Of a DNA stretch of 10,676 nt, positions 1 through 7,956 are shown one piece after another. The translations under genes and the position numbers were made by a program. Under the pieces are notes generated by a model. The model ran no database searches, was not told where the DNA came from, and worked only from the letters and a program-made list of their open reading frames with translations. The DNA is from Pseudomonadales bacterium (GTDB taxonomy: Bacteria; Pseudomonadota; Gammaproteobacteria; Pseudomonadales; Azotimanducaceae), in contig SKXG01000429.1 in assembly GCA_007128525.1 (NCBI GenBank), positions 1 through 10,676 on the forward strand, given 5' to 3'. Positions within the stretch are counted from its first letter, which is position 1. Every line of letters begins with the position of its first letter.

Positions 1-31
1 CCTTCGCTTTTTCTGCTGCGGAAAGAGCCAT
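1..31 (-). CDS. rpsO: 30S ribosomal protein S15, 5' end only
   Basis: Only the first ten codons are in the window; the gene runs off the left edge. The start is ATG at 31-29 and the visible residues are MALSAAEKAK, which fits the N-terminus of bacterial S15. S15 is a primary 16S rRNA-binding protein that starts assembly of the 30S platform. The start is supported by a strong Shine-Dalgarno sequence (GGAGGTAA) five bases upstream. Position also supports the call: rpsO follows truB in gammaproteobacteria and pnp usually comes next. With so few residues visible, the identification rests mainly on gene order and the start context. Confidence 0.85.
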   Translation of the reverse strand, partial: MALSAAEKAK

Positions 32-36
32 ACTGC

Positions 37-44
37 TTACCTCC
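37..44 (-). promoter_or_regulatory. Ribosome binding site of rpsO
   Basis: On the minus strand the bases read GGAGGTAA, a near-perfect complement to the 3' end of 16S rRNA, followed by five bases and then ATG. It is the strongest Shine-Dalgarno sequence in the window, as expected for an abundant ribosomal protein. Confidence 0.8.
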
Positions 45-134
45 AATATGCCTGTGTGTGGGTGCCGACCCCCATGGCCGGTTGACCCTGCTGGCCCGCA
101 ACCGCGCATATTTGCAGCCGCGAGCCCCGATCGA

Positions 135-152
135 TACAGGTTCTGACCTGTA
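135..152 (-). repeat. 7-bp perfect inverted repeat after truB
   Basis: The arms TACAGGT and ACCTGTA flank a 4-nt loop, 15 nt downstream of the truB stop codon. There is no T-run on either side on either strand. It may be an mRNA processing or stabilising hairpin, or part of the rpsO leader fold. The structure is seen directly; its role is unknown. Confidence 0.5.
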
Positions 153-167
153 ACGAAAGCCTGATGT

Positions 168-1103
168 TCAATGATTGACGACCAGCCGCCTTGGCGCGAC
201 CCGGCCATCGTCGAGAATTTCACCGACGCCCAGAAACTGTCCTGGCAGCTCATCGTTGTCAAGCTGCTCAACCAGTTGCACCCAGCCCTCGGTCGGTGCC
301 TGTGGCACCAGCACCGGCTGGCCCTGCTTCAAATAATAGGCCGTGGCATCTTTCAACCGAATGACCGGCCAATCCCGGACCGATGATGACACCGGCAGCA
401 GGACGGTATCCAGCGTGGTGAACCCGCCTTCATCGCGCCTGGCCTCGAGCTGCTCGAAGGTCCAGGCCTCGTCTATGTGATAGGGTCCGGCCGCGAGCCG
501 GCGCAGCGCCGTCACATGGGCGCCGCAGCCCAAATCCTCACCGAGCTCCTCTGCAATGGTGCGCACATAGGTGCCCTTGCTGCATTGGATCAGCAGCTCG
601 CAGTGCTCGCCGTCAATCCGCTCCAGGGTGTTCTGGTATACGGTCACCTGGCGCGGCTCGCGCGGCACTTCGATGCCCTGACGGGCCAGTCTATACAGCG
701 GCTGGCCTTGGTGCTTGATCGCCGAGTACATTGACGGAACCTGGTCAAAGGTTCCTCGATAGCGCTCCAGCGCCCTGTTCAGCATGTCCTCATCCAGTTC
801 AGGCACCGGCCTGGTGGCGACCACAGCACCATCGGCATCGCCGGTCTCGGTACGGACCCCAAGCTGAATGCGCACCCAATAGGTCTTGTCCGAGTCGAGC
901 AGAAACTGCGAAAACTTGGTGGCTTCACCAAAACACAGCGGCAGTACGCCGGTGGCCAGCGGATCAAGTGCCCCGGTGTGACCGACTTTGCGCGCCCGAA
1001 ACAGCCGCTTCGCCTTCTGCACTGCTTCGCTTGAACTTAAGCCCGCAGGTTTGTCGAGGATGATGACGCCGCTGATGTCCCGGCCTTTGTTCCTGCGCTT
1101 CAT
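168..1103 (-). CDS. truB: tRNA pseudouridine(55) synthase TruB
   Basis: TruB converts U55 in the T-loop of nearly all tRNAs to pseudouridine. At 311 aa it is close to the 314 aa of the E. coli enzyme. The catalytic motif GHTGALDPLATGVL lies at residues 41-54, with the nucleophilic aspartate at D47. Other family landmarks are the YSAIKHQGQPLYRLARQG segment (126-143), the SKGTYVRTIAEELG motif (175-188) and LRRLAAGPY (200-208). A PUA-like RNA-binding tail occupies roughly 245-309. The ATG start overlaps the rbfA stop as ATGA (4-nt overlap), which implies translational coupling. An AGGA Shine-Dalgarno lies inside the end of rbfA. It is the last gene before the rpsO leader. Nothing is missing or unusual in it. 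Confidence 0.98.
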   Translation of the reverse strand: MKRRNKGRDISGVIILDKPAGLSSSEAVQKAKRLFRARKVGHTGALDPLATGVLPLCFGEATKFSQFLLDSDKTYWVRIQLGVRTETGDADGAVVATRPVPELDEDMLNRALERYRGTFDQVPSMYSAIKHQGQPLYRLARQGIEVPREPRQVTVYQNTLERIDGEHCELLIQCSKGTYVRTIAEELGEDLGCGAHVTALRRLAAGPYHIDEAWTFEQLEARRDEGGFTTLDTVLLPVSSSVRDWPVIRLKDATAYYLKQGQPVLVPQAPTEGWVQLVEQLDNDELPGQFLGVGEILDDGRVAPRRLVVNH

Positions 1104-1525
1104 GTTTTGTCCTGATCCTCGTCCGTGCCCGGCGACTCGTCGGTTCCGGCCTGCCTGGCACGGGTTTCGTCGTCTCGTACGGCCTGATCTATCAGCCGCT
1201 GCATACGGGAGCCTTCCTGAATCAGCTCATCGTAGTGAAAGCGCAGTTTGGGCGTCGTACGCATGCTGTGACTGCGGGCGAGCATGCTGCGCAGAAAACC
1301 GGACGCGCCGGTCAGCACAGCGACCAGCTCGACCTGGTCTTCAGCGTCAGATGCCTCCAACGACGACACATAGACATCGGCATAGCTCAGATCCCGACTG
1401 ACGCGAACATCGGTAATACTGAGCATGCCGACACGGGGATCACGCATCTCGCGCCGAATGATCTCGGTCAGCTCTTCGCGGACGAAGTCCGCGACCCGTA
1501 GCAGGCGCCCTGATGACTCTTTCAT
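1100..1525 (-). CDS. rbfA: 30S ribosome-binding factor A
   Basis: RbfA is a small KH-fold protein that binds the 30S subunit and acts late in maturation of 16S rRNA, also helping adaptation to cold. The predicted protein is 141 aa, against 133 in E. coli. Recognisable stretches include LRVADFVREELTEIIRREM (about 9-27), DPRVGMLSITDV (28-39), SRDLSYADVYVS (42-53) and the C-terminal TPKLRFHYDELIQEGSRM. The extra length is an acidic tail ending DESPGTDEDQDKT. The frame stays open upstream to 1690, but that part lies inside infB. The ATG at 1525-1523 fits the family N-terminus and has a CGGTGG sequence seven bases upstream. It follows infB by 13 nt and overlaps truB by 4 nt. Confidence 0.96.
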   Translation of the reverse strand: MKESSGRLLRVADFVREELTEIIRREMRDPRVGMLSITDVRVSRDLSYADVYVSSLEASDAEDQVELVAVLTGASGFLRSMLARSHSMRTTPKLRFHYDELIQEGSRMQRLIDQAVRDDETRARQAGTDESPGTDEDQDKT

Positions 1526-1538
1526 AAAGCAACCACCG

Positions 1539-4277
1539 CTACAGCGAGCGCGCCACTTCTTTGGTTTCAAAGACTTCGATCTTGTCGCCAGCCTTGATGT
1601 CTTTGTAGTTGCGTACACCGATACCGCACTCCAGGCCGGCACGGACTTCCTGTACGTCATCCTTGAATCGACGCAGCGACTCAAGTTCACCTTCGAAGAT
1701 CACGACATTGTCACGCAGCACCCGAATCGGACGATTTCGGTGAATAGTGCCCTCGAGCACCATACAACCGGCAACCTGACCAAAGCGCGGCGAACTGAAT
1801 ACATCCCGGACTTCGGCGGTGCCCAGGATTTCCTCACGGACCTCCGGTGCCAGCATGCCAGACAGCATGGCCTTGATATCGTCAAGCAGCTCATAAATGA
1901 CGCTGTAGTAGCGCAACTCAATGCCTTCGCGCTCGACGATCTTCTTCGCAGCGCCATCGGCACGTGTGTTGAAACCGACGATCATCGCGCCTGAAGTCAG
2001 CGCCAGGTTGGCATCCGACTCGCTGATGCCACCAACGCCGGAGCCGATGATCACCGCGCCAACCTCATCGGTCTTAAAGTCATTCACAGCATGGGTGATG
2101 GCTTCCAGCGAGCCTCGCACATCGGCCTTCAGGACGATATTCAGCAGGCGCTTCTCGCCGGACTGCATATTGGCAAACATGTTTTCGATCTTCGCCGCCT
2201 GCTGCGCCGCAATCCGCTGCTCGTTGCTGCGGCTCTGCCGGAACTCAGCCAGTTCACGCGCCTTGCGCTCATCCGACACCACCGAGAAGTCATCGCCAGC
2301 ATCCGGTGTGCCGGACAGACCCAACACCTCAACCGGCGTGGAGGGCCCGGCGCTGTCTACCTGCTCGCCAATATCGTTGATCATCGCGCGGACACGGCCG
2401 TGATACTCACCCGCCAGAATCACATCGCCGCGCTTTAACGTACCGTTCTGCACCAGCACGGTCGCCACCGGACCGCGGCCACGATCCAGGCTCGATTCAA
2501 CCACCACACCGCGTGCAGGCGCATCGGGCACACCGCTCAGTTCCAGCAGCTCAGCCTGCAGCAGCACGGCTTCAAGCAAATCGTCGATGCCCTCACCGGT
2601 AATTGCAGAGACATGAACAAACTGCGTGTCACCGCCCCAGTCATCCGGGATGACATCCTTGGACGCCAGCTCATTTTTAACCCGATCCGGATCAGCACCT
2701 TCCAGGTCAATCTTGTTCACGGCAACCACGATCGGCACGCCAGCAGCCTTGGCATGCTGGATGGCCTCTTCGGTTTGCGGCATCACGCCATCGTCAGAGG
2801 CAACCACCAGAATCACGATGTCAGTGACATCAGCGCCGCGCGCGCGCATGGCCGTAAACGCCGCATGACCAGGCGTGTCCAGGAAGGTCATGCCGCCGCT
2901 GGGCAATTCAACCTGATAGGCACCGATGTGCTGAGTAATGCCACCGGCTTCACCGCTGGCGACTTTGGTCTTGCGGATATAGTCGAGCAAAGAAGTCTTA
3001 CCATGGTCGACGTGGCCCATAACGGTCACAACAGGCGCCCGCGGATGCTTGTCGCCCTCAACGTCCAGTGATTCCTTATGCTCGTGTTCGATGGCATCGC
3101 TGCTCACCGGCTTGGCAATGTGGCCCATTTCCTCAACCACCAGCACAGCCGTATCCTGATCGATGGTCTGGTTGATGGTCGCCATAACGCCCATCTGCAT
3201 CAGGGTCTTGATCAGCACGCCACCCTTGACCGACATGCGCTGCGCGAGGTCGCCAAGTGCAATGACTTCCGGCACTTCAACGACACGCTGCACCTGCTCC
3301 TGAGGCCGCTCGAAACCACCACCCTGCTTTTGCAGCAGCGTGCTGCTCCGCCGCTTGGGTCGACGGGCGTCACCTTTCAGTGACAGCTCACGGCGGCGAC
3401 CGCGACCACCTTCGAAATCGTCATCACCGCGACGCTTCTCCTTGGCCTTACCGCGACGCGGCCCACCACGCTCGACAGCACGCGCTGCAGCCTGAGCCCG
3501 GACTGCAGCCTCGACGGGATCTTCAGGAGTCTCTTCCTTACGCTTCTTCTTTGCCGTTTCGGCGGCGGCTTTCGCTTCGGCGGCCTTGCGCTCGACTTCT
3601 TCTTTGCGCCGCTCTTCTTCGGCGCGACGCTCCGCTTCTTCACGACGGGCCGCTTCCTCGGCCTCTTTGCGTGCCTGTTCCGTCTGCCGGATGCGCTCTG
3701 CTTCCAGCGCATAGTGAGATTGAATCTTCGGCCGACGTTTTGCCGCTGGCTTGGCCTCGGCTTCCGGCTCTGCCTGGGCTACAGGCTCCGCAGCCTCCGC
3801 CTCCGCTGCGTCATTGGCCGGCTCCACATCAGCCGCTGCCACAGCTTCAGTGCTCTGCGCCGCTTCGGCTTCTGCTGTATCAGCCTGACCGGCTGCCTGC
3901 TCTGCCGCCTTCGCCTCTTCGGCCAGACGGGCTTCCTCAGCTGCCTTGGCCTCCTGCTCTGCAACATCAGCCTCGGGCTTGGCGTCCCGCTTGACATAGG
4001 TTCGCTTCTTGCGAACTTCCACGGCGACAGTGCGCCCCTTGCCTTGGCCAGCTTTCAACGTGCTGACCGACTTGCGCTTGAGCGTAATCTTGCGCGGCGC
4101 CACTTCCTCGGCGCCACGTCCGGCCTTCAAGTGCGCCAGCAAGGTCTGTTTCTGCTCCTCGGAAACTGGGGCATCGCCATCCGAGTGCGACAGTCCGGCC
4201 TCATGCATCTGCTTGAGCAGATGCTCAACCGGTACGCCCACTGTCTCGGCGAGTTGTTTAACTGTTACCTCAGCCAT
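1539..4277 (-). CDS. infB: Translation initiation factor IF-2
   Basis: IF2 is the GTPase that brings formylmethionyl initiator tRNA to the 30S subunit and promotes subunit joining. The 912-aa protein is slightly longer than E. coli IF2 (890 aa). Residues 1-52 form the first IF2_N domain. About 90-310 is a low-complexity Ala/Glu/Lys/Arg-rich linker, predicted coiled or disordered. A second IF2_N-like domain lies near 333-386. The G domain carries G1 GHVDHGKT (421-428), GGIT (445-448), DTPGH (467-471), NKID (521-524) and SAITG (557-561). Domains II and C1/C2 follow to the end. The ATG start has GGAGAA upstream. The gene lies 36 nt after nusA and 13 nt before rbfA. Its substrate tRNA is encoded at the head of the same cluster. 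Confidence 0.99.
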   Translation of the reverse strand: MAEVTVKQLAETVGVPVEHLLKQMHEAGLSHSDGDAPVSEEQKQTLLAHLKAGRGAEEVAPRKITLKRKSVSTLKAGQGKGRTVAVEVRKKRTYVKRDAKPEADVAEQEAKAAEEARLAEEAKAAEQAAGQADTAEAEAAQSTEAVAAADVEPANDAAEAEAAEPVAQAEPEAEAKPAAKRRPKIQSHYALEAERIRQTEQARKEAEEAARREEAERRAEEERRKEEVERKAAEAKAAAETAKKKRKEETPEDPVEAAVRAQAAARAVERGGPRRGKAKEKRRGDDDFEGGRGRRRELSLKGDARRPKRRSSTLLQKQGGGFERPQEQVQRVVEVPEVIALGDLAQRMSVKGGVLIKTLMQMGVMATINQTIDQDTAVLVVEEMGHIAKPVSSDAIEHEHKESLDVEGDKHPRAPVVTVMGHVDHGKTSLLDYIRKTKVASGEAGGITQHIGAYQVELPSGGMTFLDTPGHAAFTAMRARGADVTDIVILVVASDDGVMPQTEEAIQHAKAAGVPIVVAVNKIDLEGADPDRVKNELASKDVIPDDWGGDTQFVHVSAITGEGIDDLLEAVLLQAELLELSGVPDAPARGVVVESSLDRGRGPVATVLVQNGTLKRGDVILAGEYHGRVRAMINDIGEQVDSAGPSTPVEVLGLSGTPDAGDDFSVVSDERKARELAEFRQSRSNEQRIAAQQAAKIENMFANMQSGEKRLLNIVLKADVRGSLEAITHAVNDFKTDEVGAVIIGSGVGGISESDANLALTSGAMIVGFNTRADGAAKKIVEREGIELRYYSVIYELLDDIKAMLSGMLAPEVREEILGTAEVRDVFSSPRFGQVAGCMVLEGTIHRNRPIRVLRDNVVIFEGELESLRRFKDDVQEVRAGLECGIGVRNYKDIKAGDKIEVFETKEVARSL

Positions 4278-4313
4278 GCCGTTCTCCGTTACCCGTTCCG
4301 GACACTGCTTCGA

Positions 4314-5822
4314 TCAAGCCTCGTCTTCTTCAGAGGTCTCGAACCAGTGGGCGCGCGCGCTCATAATCAGTGTCGCGGCACGCGCTTCATCCAAATCTTC
4401 AGCGATATCAAGCAGGTCACCGACCGCCTGTTCTGCCAGATCTTCGCGGCTGACCACCCCATTGGCAGCCAGGCGTTTTGCAAGGTCGACGTCCATACCT
4501 TCCAGATCCAGCAGATCCTGCGCGGGTGCATCACCCTCCTCGCCACCACCTGCGATAGCCTTGGTCAGCAACGCATCCTTGGCGCGATTGCGCAGCTCTT
4601 GCACAATTTCTTCATCGAAACCTTCTATGGCCAGCATTTCTTCCTGCGGCACATATGCCACTTCTTCCAACGTGGTGAAGCCTTCTTCAACCAGTACAGT
4701 CGCAACGTCCTCATCAACGCTCAGAGACTCCATAAACTCTTCGATGTACTTGCCAGCCTCTTCCTCCTGCTTCGCAACCGCGTCTTCCTCGGTCATGATG
4801 TTCAGGGTCCAGCCGGTCAGCTCACTGGCCAGTCGTACATTCTGCCCACCACGTCCGATCGCCTGCGCGAGATTGTCCTCGGCCACGGCGATATCCATGG
4901 AGTGCGTATCTTCATCCATGACAATGGAGGCCACTTCCGCCGGCGCCATGGCATTGATGACGAGCTGTGCGGGATTGTCGTCCCAGAGCACGATGTCGAT
5001 GCGCTCGCCGGACAACTCACCGGACACGGCCTGCACTCGCGAGCCACGCATACCGACACAGGCACCTACAGGATCAATGCGGCCATCGTTGGTTTTGACC
5101 GCAATCTTGGCGCGCGAACCCGGATCCCGGGCTGCGCCACGGATCTCGATAACCTCCTCAGACACCTCTGGCACTTCGATCTTGAACAGCTCAATCAACA
5201 TGCGCGGATCGGTTCGGGTCAGAATCAACTGCGGGCCGCGGGCATCAGGGCGAACGTCGACGAGCAACGCCCGCATACGATCGTTGACCCGGAAGGTCTC
5301 GCGGGGAATCAGATGTTCGCGTGACAGCAGCGCCTCGGCATTGTTGCCCAGATCGACGATCACCGAATCTCGGGTGACCTTCTTCACGGTACCGCTGACC
5401 AACTCGCCAACACGCGGCAGAAACTGCTCAACCACCTGCGCCCGTTCCGCCTCGCGTACCTTCTGCACGATGACCTGTTTGGCCGTCTGCGCAGCAATCC
5501 GGCCAAACTCAACAGACTCAACCGGTTCTTCGTAGACACTGCCAATCTGCAGTGCCGGGTCTTTCTCCTGCGCTTCTTCCAGCGTCAGGTGTGCTGCCGG
5601 GATGAACTCTTCGACCTCGTCCGGATCGACCACAGTCCAGCGCCGGTAGCTCGAATACTCACCGGTTGCGCGGTCGATGGCGACGCGAAAGTCCGCATCC
5701 TCGTCGTACTTCTTCTTGGTTGCCATGGCCAGTGCGGCTTCAATCGCACCAAAGATCACATCCTTCGGCACACCTTTCTCGTGCGAAACCGAATCGACCA
5801 CCAGCAGAATTTCTTTACTCAT
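4314..5822 (-). CDS. nusA: Transcription termination/antitermination factor NusA
   Basis: NusA binds RNA polymerase and nascent RNA, increases pausing and intrinsic termination, and takes part in antitermination of rRNA operons. It has 502 aa, against 495 in E. coli. In order it has an N-terminal RNAP-binding domain (about 1-130), an S1 domain (about 137-200, starting [12 protein letters not shown]), KH1 with GMRG at 257-260, and KH2 with GRGGQN at 323-328. Two acidic helix-hairpin-helix repeats follow (about 365-425 and 435-492). Having both repeats is typical of gammaproteobacteria and separates this from short Gram-positive NusA. The ATG lies 6 nt after the rimP stop. Two intrinsic terminators upstream of rimP make NusA autoregulation plausible, but that is inference. 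Confidence 0.99.
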   Translation of the reverse strand: MSKEILLVVDSVSHEKGVPKDVIFGAIEAALAMATKKKYDEDADFRVAIDRATGEYSSYRRWTVVDPDEVEEFIPAAHLTLEEAQEKDPALQIGSVYEEPVESVEFGRIAAQTAKQVIVQKVREAERAQVVEQFLPRVGELVSGTVKKVTRDSVIVDLGNNAEALLSREHLIPRETFRVNDRMRALLVDVRPDARGPQLILTRTDPRMLIELFKIEVPEVSEEVIEIRGAARDPGSRAKIAVKTNDGRIDPVGACVGMRGSRVQAVSGELSGERIDIVLWDDNPAQLVINAMAPAEVASIVMDEDTHSMDIAVAEDNLAQAIGRGGQNVRLASELTGWTLNIMTEEDAVAKQEEEAGKYIEEFMESLSVDEDVATVLVEEGFTTLEEVAYVPQEEMLAIEGFDEEIVQELRNRAKDALLTKAIAGGGEEGDAPAQDLLDLEGMDVDLAKRLAANGVVSREDLAEQAVGDLLDIAEDLDEARAATLIMSARAHWFETSEEDEA

Positions 5823-5828
5823 AACGCT

Positions 5829-6287
5829 CTACTCAAACGTTGGCACGATACGCGCCCGCTGTACGTTCTCCAGCGGCAACAAATATTCTTCATCCTCAAT
5901 CCGCAGGACAACTTCGTTGTCCTCCAGCCCTACAAGCTGGCCGACGAATTTGCGTCGACCCTCGTACGGAAAATTCAATCGCACATCGAGGGTTTCGCCC
6001 AGATAACGCAGGTACTGATCCGGCCGGAACAACAGGCGATCAAATCCGGGTGACGAGACTTCCAGTCTGTAATTCGTCTTGATGGGGTCTTCCACATCGA
6101 GCAGACCACTGACCTGGCGACTCACGCGCTCACAGTCCTCTACCGAGACACCATCGGGTCGCTCAATGAAGATTCGCAGCAACGATCGCCGCCCCTGGGC
6201 TACATACTCGATTCCCCAGAGTTCACATCCGAGTGCATCGACCGTCGGTGCTATCAGTTCTTGCAGCTGCTGCTCTTTCCTGTTCAC
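5829..6287 (-). CDS. rimP: Ribosome maturation factor RimP
   Basis: RimP binds free 30S subunits and is needed for efficient 30S maturation. The protein has 152 aa, against about 150 in E. coli. It shows the N-terminal domain pattern LIAPTVDALGCELWGIEY, then the conserved DVEDPI and LEVSSPGFDRLLF segments, and a C-terminal SH3-like part ending NVQRARIVPTFE. The start is GTG at 6287-6285. It is the first start codon after an in-frame TGA and gives an N-terminus that aligns with the family. The upstream GAGAG is only a moderate ribosome binding site. It is the first protein gene after the initiator tRNA and two terminators, and nusA follows after 6 nt, the conserved rimP-nusA pair. Confidence 0.97.
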   Translation of the reverse strand: MNRKEQQLQELIAPTVDALGCELWGIEYVAQGRRSLLRIFIERPDGVSVEDCERVSRQVSGLLDVEDPIKTNYRLEVSSPGFDRLLFRPDQYLRYLGETLDVRLNFPYEGRRKFVGQLVGLEDNEVVLRIEDEEYLLPLENVQRARIVPTFE

Positions 6288-6370
6288 TCGCTCTCTTTCA
6301 CTTCAGCGCCCGTGCGATACATTCGCCCCGGCTGCGCTGCTCTGGCTGCTTCGCAAAACGCGGGGGCCAG

Positions 6371-6396
6371 AAACAAAAAATGGGCTGACGCCCATC
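6371..6396 (-). terminator. Second intrinsic terminator upstream of rimP
   Basis: On the minus strand a 6-bp stem ATGGGC/GCCCAT with a 4-nt loop is followed at once by a T-run (TTTTTTGTTT, the first T belonging to the stem). The stem is shorter than that of the terminator at 6451-6472, so termination here may be partial or NusA-assisted. It lies 84 nt before the rimP start. Confidence 0.75.
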
Positions 6397-6450
6397 CCGA
6401 AAAGTGTGACGGATTCCGATGATCCCGCCACGCTATGGCTACCGCCTACG

Positions 6451-6472
6451 AAAAAGCCCCACGAGGGGGCTT
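6451..6472 (-). terminator. Intrinsic terminator of the initiator tRNA gene
   Basis: On the minus strand the hairpin AAGCCCC/GGGGCTT has a 7-bp stem and a 5-nt loop, and runs into TTTTT (two T's in the stem, three beyond). It begins eight bases after the tRNA CCA end. This is a strong Rho-independent terminator that would release most of the tRNA transcript before rimP. Confidence 0.88.
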
Positions 6473-6480
6473 CTCTGAAG

Positions 6481-6557
<77 letters not shown>

Positions 6558-6571
6558 TCAACAGAGGGCGG

Positions 6572-6600
6572 ATTATAGGGAGGCATTACAGGCGGGTCAA
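6572..6600 (-). promoter_or_regulatory. Sigma-70 promoter of the initiator tRNA
   Basis: The minus strand carries TTGACC (6600-6595), a 17-nt spacer and a perfect TATAAT (6577-6572). The bases after the -10 box are CCGCCCT, a GC-rich discriminator of the kind found at stable RNA promoters under stringent control. Transcription would start near 6565, giving a leader of only about eight bases before the tRNA. It is the one convincing promoter in the window and may also drive rimP-nusA-infB by readthrough. Confidence 0.92.
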
Positions 6601-6633
6601 CCTGTGCTTGCTCCGCGTCATCCGCGACTACAC

Positions 6634-6675
6634 CTGCGGGCCTTTGCTGGCCAACGGCTGGTGCATGGCCCGCAG
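6634..6675 (-). repeat. 9-bp perfect inverted repeat downstream of tRNA-Leu
   Basis: The arms CTGCGGGCC and GGCCCGCAG are separated by 24 nt and lie 28 nt after the tRNA-Leu CCA end. No T-run follows on either strand. It could protect or define the 3' end of the secG/tRNA-Leu transcript, but no terminator is shown by the sequence. Confidence 0.4.
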
Positions 6676-6703
6676 TGAGCAATTTGACCATCAGGAAGAA
6701 AGT

Positions 6704-6790
6704 TGGTGCCGAAGAGAGGACTCGAACCTCCACGGGCGTAAGCCCACTACCCCCTCAAGGTAGCGTGTCTACCAATTTCACCACTTCGGC
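6704..6790 (-). tRNA. leuU: tRNA-Leu (anticodon GAG)
   Basis: This is an 87-nt class II tRNA with encoded CCA (6706-6704). The acceptor stem GCCGAAG pairs with CTTCGGC. The anticodon GAG is at 6756-6754 in the loop TTGAGGG, and a long variable arm built on GGGC/GCCC is typical of leucine tRNAs. It reads CUC and CUU codons. It lies 33 nt after secG with no promoter between them, so co-transcription with secG is likely. In E. coli the same isoacceptor gene, leuU, also follows secG, and the symbol is given on that basis. Confidence 0.96.
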
Positions 6791-6823
6791 AAGGGACGCA
6801 TAGCTTAGACAAAACGGCTCCGA

Positions 6824-7168
6824 TTACAAATCCGGGACATCCGGGAAGCCATCATTGCGGTCATCAGCTGGCACTTCGACGGGCTGCTCAATGGCTTGCG
6901 GCATACCAACATCGTCGATTCCGGCTGCACGCTCCTTGGCGATATAGGCCAGACCGAATGAGATGGCGAAGAAGCCGACGGCCAGGAAGGTGGTGGCCTT
7001 GACCAGAACCCCGCCCGGACCGCGACCACCAAACATGGTGCTGGCGGCACCCGAACCGAAGGCTGCGCCGACGTTGGCGCCCTGGCCCTGCTGCACAAGC
7101 ACCAGCACGCCCAGCGTAATGGCGTTGAGCACCAGCAAAATCAGCAAGAAAGTTTCTACGGTATCCAT
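6824..7168 (-). CDS. secG: Protein translocase subunit SecG
   Basis: SecG is a small inner-membrane partner of SecYE that improves protein export. It has 114 aa, against 110 in E. coli. Two membrane segments are visible, about residues 5-26 and 55-78. They are joined by the conserved loop VQQGQGANVGAAFGSGAAST (about 25-44) and FG. An acidic, proline-containing tail from about 80 onward (ending NDGFPDVPDL) is poorly conserved in the family. The ATG starts 3 nt after the tpiA stop, and its GGAG ribosome binding site lies inside the tpiA 3' end, so translation is probably coupled. tRNA-Leu follows, an arrangement shared with E. coli. Confidence 0.97.
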   Translation of the reverse strand: MDTVETFLLILLVLNAITLGVLVLVQQGQGANVGAAFGSGAASTMFGGRGPGGVLVKATTFLAVGFFAISFGLAYIAKERAAGIDDVGMPQAIEQPVEVPADDRNDGFPDVPDL

Positions 7169-7171
7169 GGC

Positions 7172-7945
7172 TTACTCCGCTTCAGCCGCCGCCGCGATAA
7201 TGGCGGCAAACTGCGCTGCATCCAGTGAGGCGCCTCCAACCAGCGCCCCGTCAATGTCGGGCTGCGCAAACAGCCCGGCTGCACTATCCGCTTTGACGCT
7301 GCCACCATAGAGAAGCTGACAGCGACTGGCCAGGGCCGGTTCACGGTCGGCCAGCCAGGCCCGCAACGCCGCATGAACCTGCTGCGCATCGTCCGGCGAG
7401 GCCGTCCGGCCGGTGCCAATAGCCCAGACGGGCTCATAGGCAATGACGGCATCGTGCATGGCCGCCAATCCCACCACCTCAACCACTGCCGCCACCTGCG
7501 CCACAACCACATTCAGCGCTGCCGTGGTGCCTTGCTCCCGTTGCGCCTCGGTCTCTCCGACGCACAGCACGGGAATCAGCCCGGCGCGCTGCGCCGCCTG
7601 AAACTTCGCCGCCAGCAAGGCATCGTCTTCGCCGAAGTACTGACGCCGCTCTGAGTGTCCGACCAAAACATGGCTCGCGCCCAGATCCCGGACCATTTCG
7701 GCTGCGACTTCGCCGGTATAGGCGCCAGAAGCTTCGGTGTGCACATTCTGCGCGCCCGTCTGCCAAGTGTCGGGCTTCGCAGCCGCAACAACCTGAGCAA
7801 GATAGGGTGCCGGGGGCAGCAACAACACATCGACAGCCGACCAATGTGCGCTGTCCACCATCTCTTGCAGCCCTGTCAGGAGCCGCTGATTGGCAGCCTG
7901 GCTGCCAAACATCTTCCAGTTTCCGGCTACCAGTCTGCGCCGCAA
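7172..7945 (-). CDS. tpiA: Triosephosphate isomerase
   Basis: TpiA interconverts dihydroxyacetone phosphate and glyceraldehyde 3-phosphate in glycolysis and gluconeogenesis. From the chosen start it has 257 aa, against 255 in E. coli. The family landmarks are GNWKM with catalytic K11, GHSERR with catalytic H97, the AYEPVWAIGTG segment with catalytic base E171 and the hinge of loop 6, YGGSV (213-217) and the phosphate-binding GGAS (237-240). The start is taken as TTG at 7945-7943. It yields MRRRLVAGNWKM, which matches the family N-terminus, and has AGAGGG five bases upstream. A longer reading from TTG at 7975 would add ten residues but has no ribosome binding site. The gene follows glmM by 68 nt and precedes secG by 3 nt. 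Confidence 0.95.
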   Translation of the reverse strand: MRRRLVAGNWKMFGSQAANQRLLTGLQEMVDSAHWSAVDVLLLPPAPYLAQVVAAAKPDTWQTGAQNVHTEASGAYTGEVAAEMVRDLGASHVLVGHSERRQYFGEDDALLAAKFQAAQRAGLIPVLCVGETEAQREQGTTAALNVVVAQVAAVVEVVGLAAMHDAVIAYEPVWAIGTGRTASPDDAQQVHAALRAWLADREPALASRCQLLYGGSVKADSAAGLFAQPDIDGALVGGASLDAAQFAAIIAAAAEAE

Positions 7946-7950
7946 AGCAT

Positions 7951-7956
7951 CCCTCT
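7951..7956 (-). promoter_or_regulatory. Ribosome binding site fixing the tpiA TTG start
   Basis: AGAGGG on the minus strand is followed by five bases (ATGCT) and then TTG. The ATG within those bases is in another frame and reaches a stop (TAG) at 7929-7927. This site is the main reason for preferring the start at 7945 over 7975. A palindrome GGCCTGCAGGCC (7957-7968) lies directly upstream of it. Confidence 0.6.

Larger units (their letters stand above)
32..167 (-). promoter_or_regulatory. truB-rpsO intergenic region, structured rpsO leader
   Basis: This 136-nt gap separates the truB stop from the rpsO start. It holds three inverted repeats. The first, at 135-152, has a perfect 7-bp stem (TACAGGT/ACCTGTA) and a 4-nt loop. 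The second, at 79-104, has a 6-bp stem (CGGTTG/CAACCG) and a 14-nt loop. The third, at 60-71, has a 4-bp stem (GGGT/ACCC). None is followed by a T-run, so none looks like an intrinsic terminator. In E. coli and several other bacteria S15 represses its own translation by binding a folded rpsO leader, so this region may do the same. That role is inference; I see no clear sigma-70 promoter here, although rpsO often has one. Confidence 0.4.
6288..6480 (-). promoter_or_regulatory. Leader between tRNA-fMet and rimP, no promoter seen
   Basis: This 193-nt stretch separates the tRNA 3' end from the rimP GTG. It contains the two terminators and a CAGC-rich segment (about 6325-6355). I looked on the minus strand for paired -35 and -10 boxes and found none convincing. 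rimP-nusA-infB is therefore best explained by readthrough from the tRNA promoter, or by a promoter too weak to recognise by eye. Confidence 0.45.

Noticed and set aside
1526..1690. N-terminal extension of the rbfA frame to 1690.
   Set aside because: The extra 55 residues are encoded inside the infB 3' end, have no RbfA similarity, and the ATG at 1525 has the correct family N-terminus.
3825..3842. GTG codons 146 and 151 of infB as internal starts for a shorter IF2 isoform, as known in E. coli.
   Set aside because: No Shine-Dalgarno sequence precedes either codon at a sensible distance, so I cannot support a second isoform.
3377..4000. The Ala/Glu/Lys/Arg-rich stretch of infB as a tandem repeat or inserted element.
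   Set aside because: It is in frame, has no exact repeat unit, and such charged low-complexity linkers are normal in gammaproteobacterial IF2.
3714..5535. Two long overlapping plus-strand open frames (3714-5324 and 4009-5535, both over 500 codons) opposite infB and nusA.
   Set aside because: They lie antisense to two unmistakable genes, overlap each other in different frames, are dominated by compositionally biased residues, and match no family I know. Long antisense frames are expected in GC-rich genes with strong codon bias.
6288..6370. A dedicated rimP promoter.
   Set aside because: TTGCGA near 6354 could serve as a -35 box, but the bases 16-18 nt downstream are GC-rich and give no -10 box.
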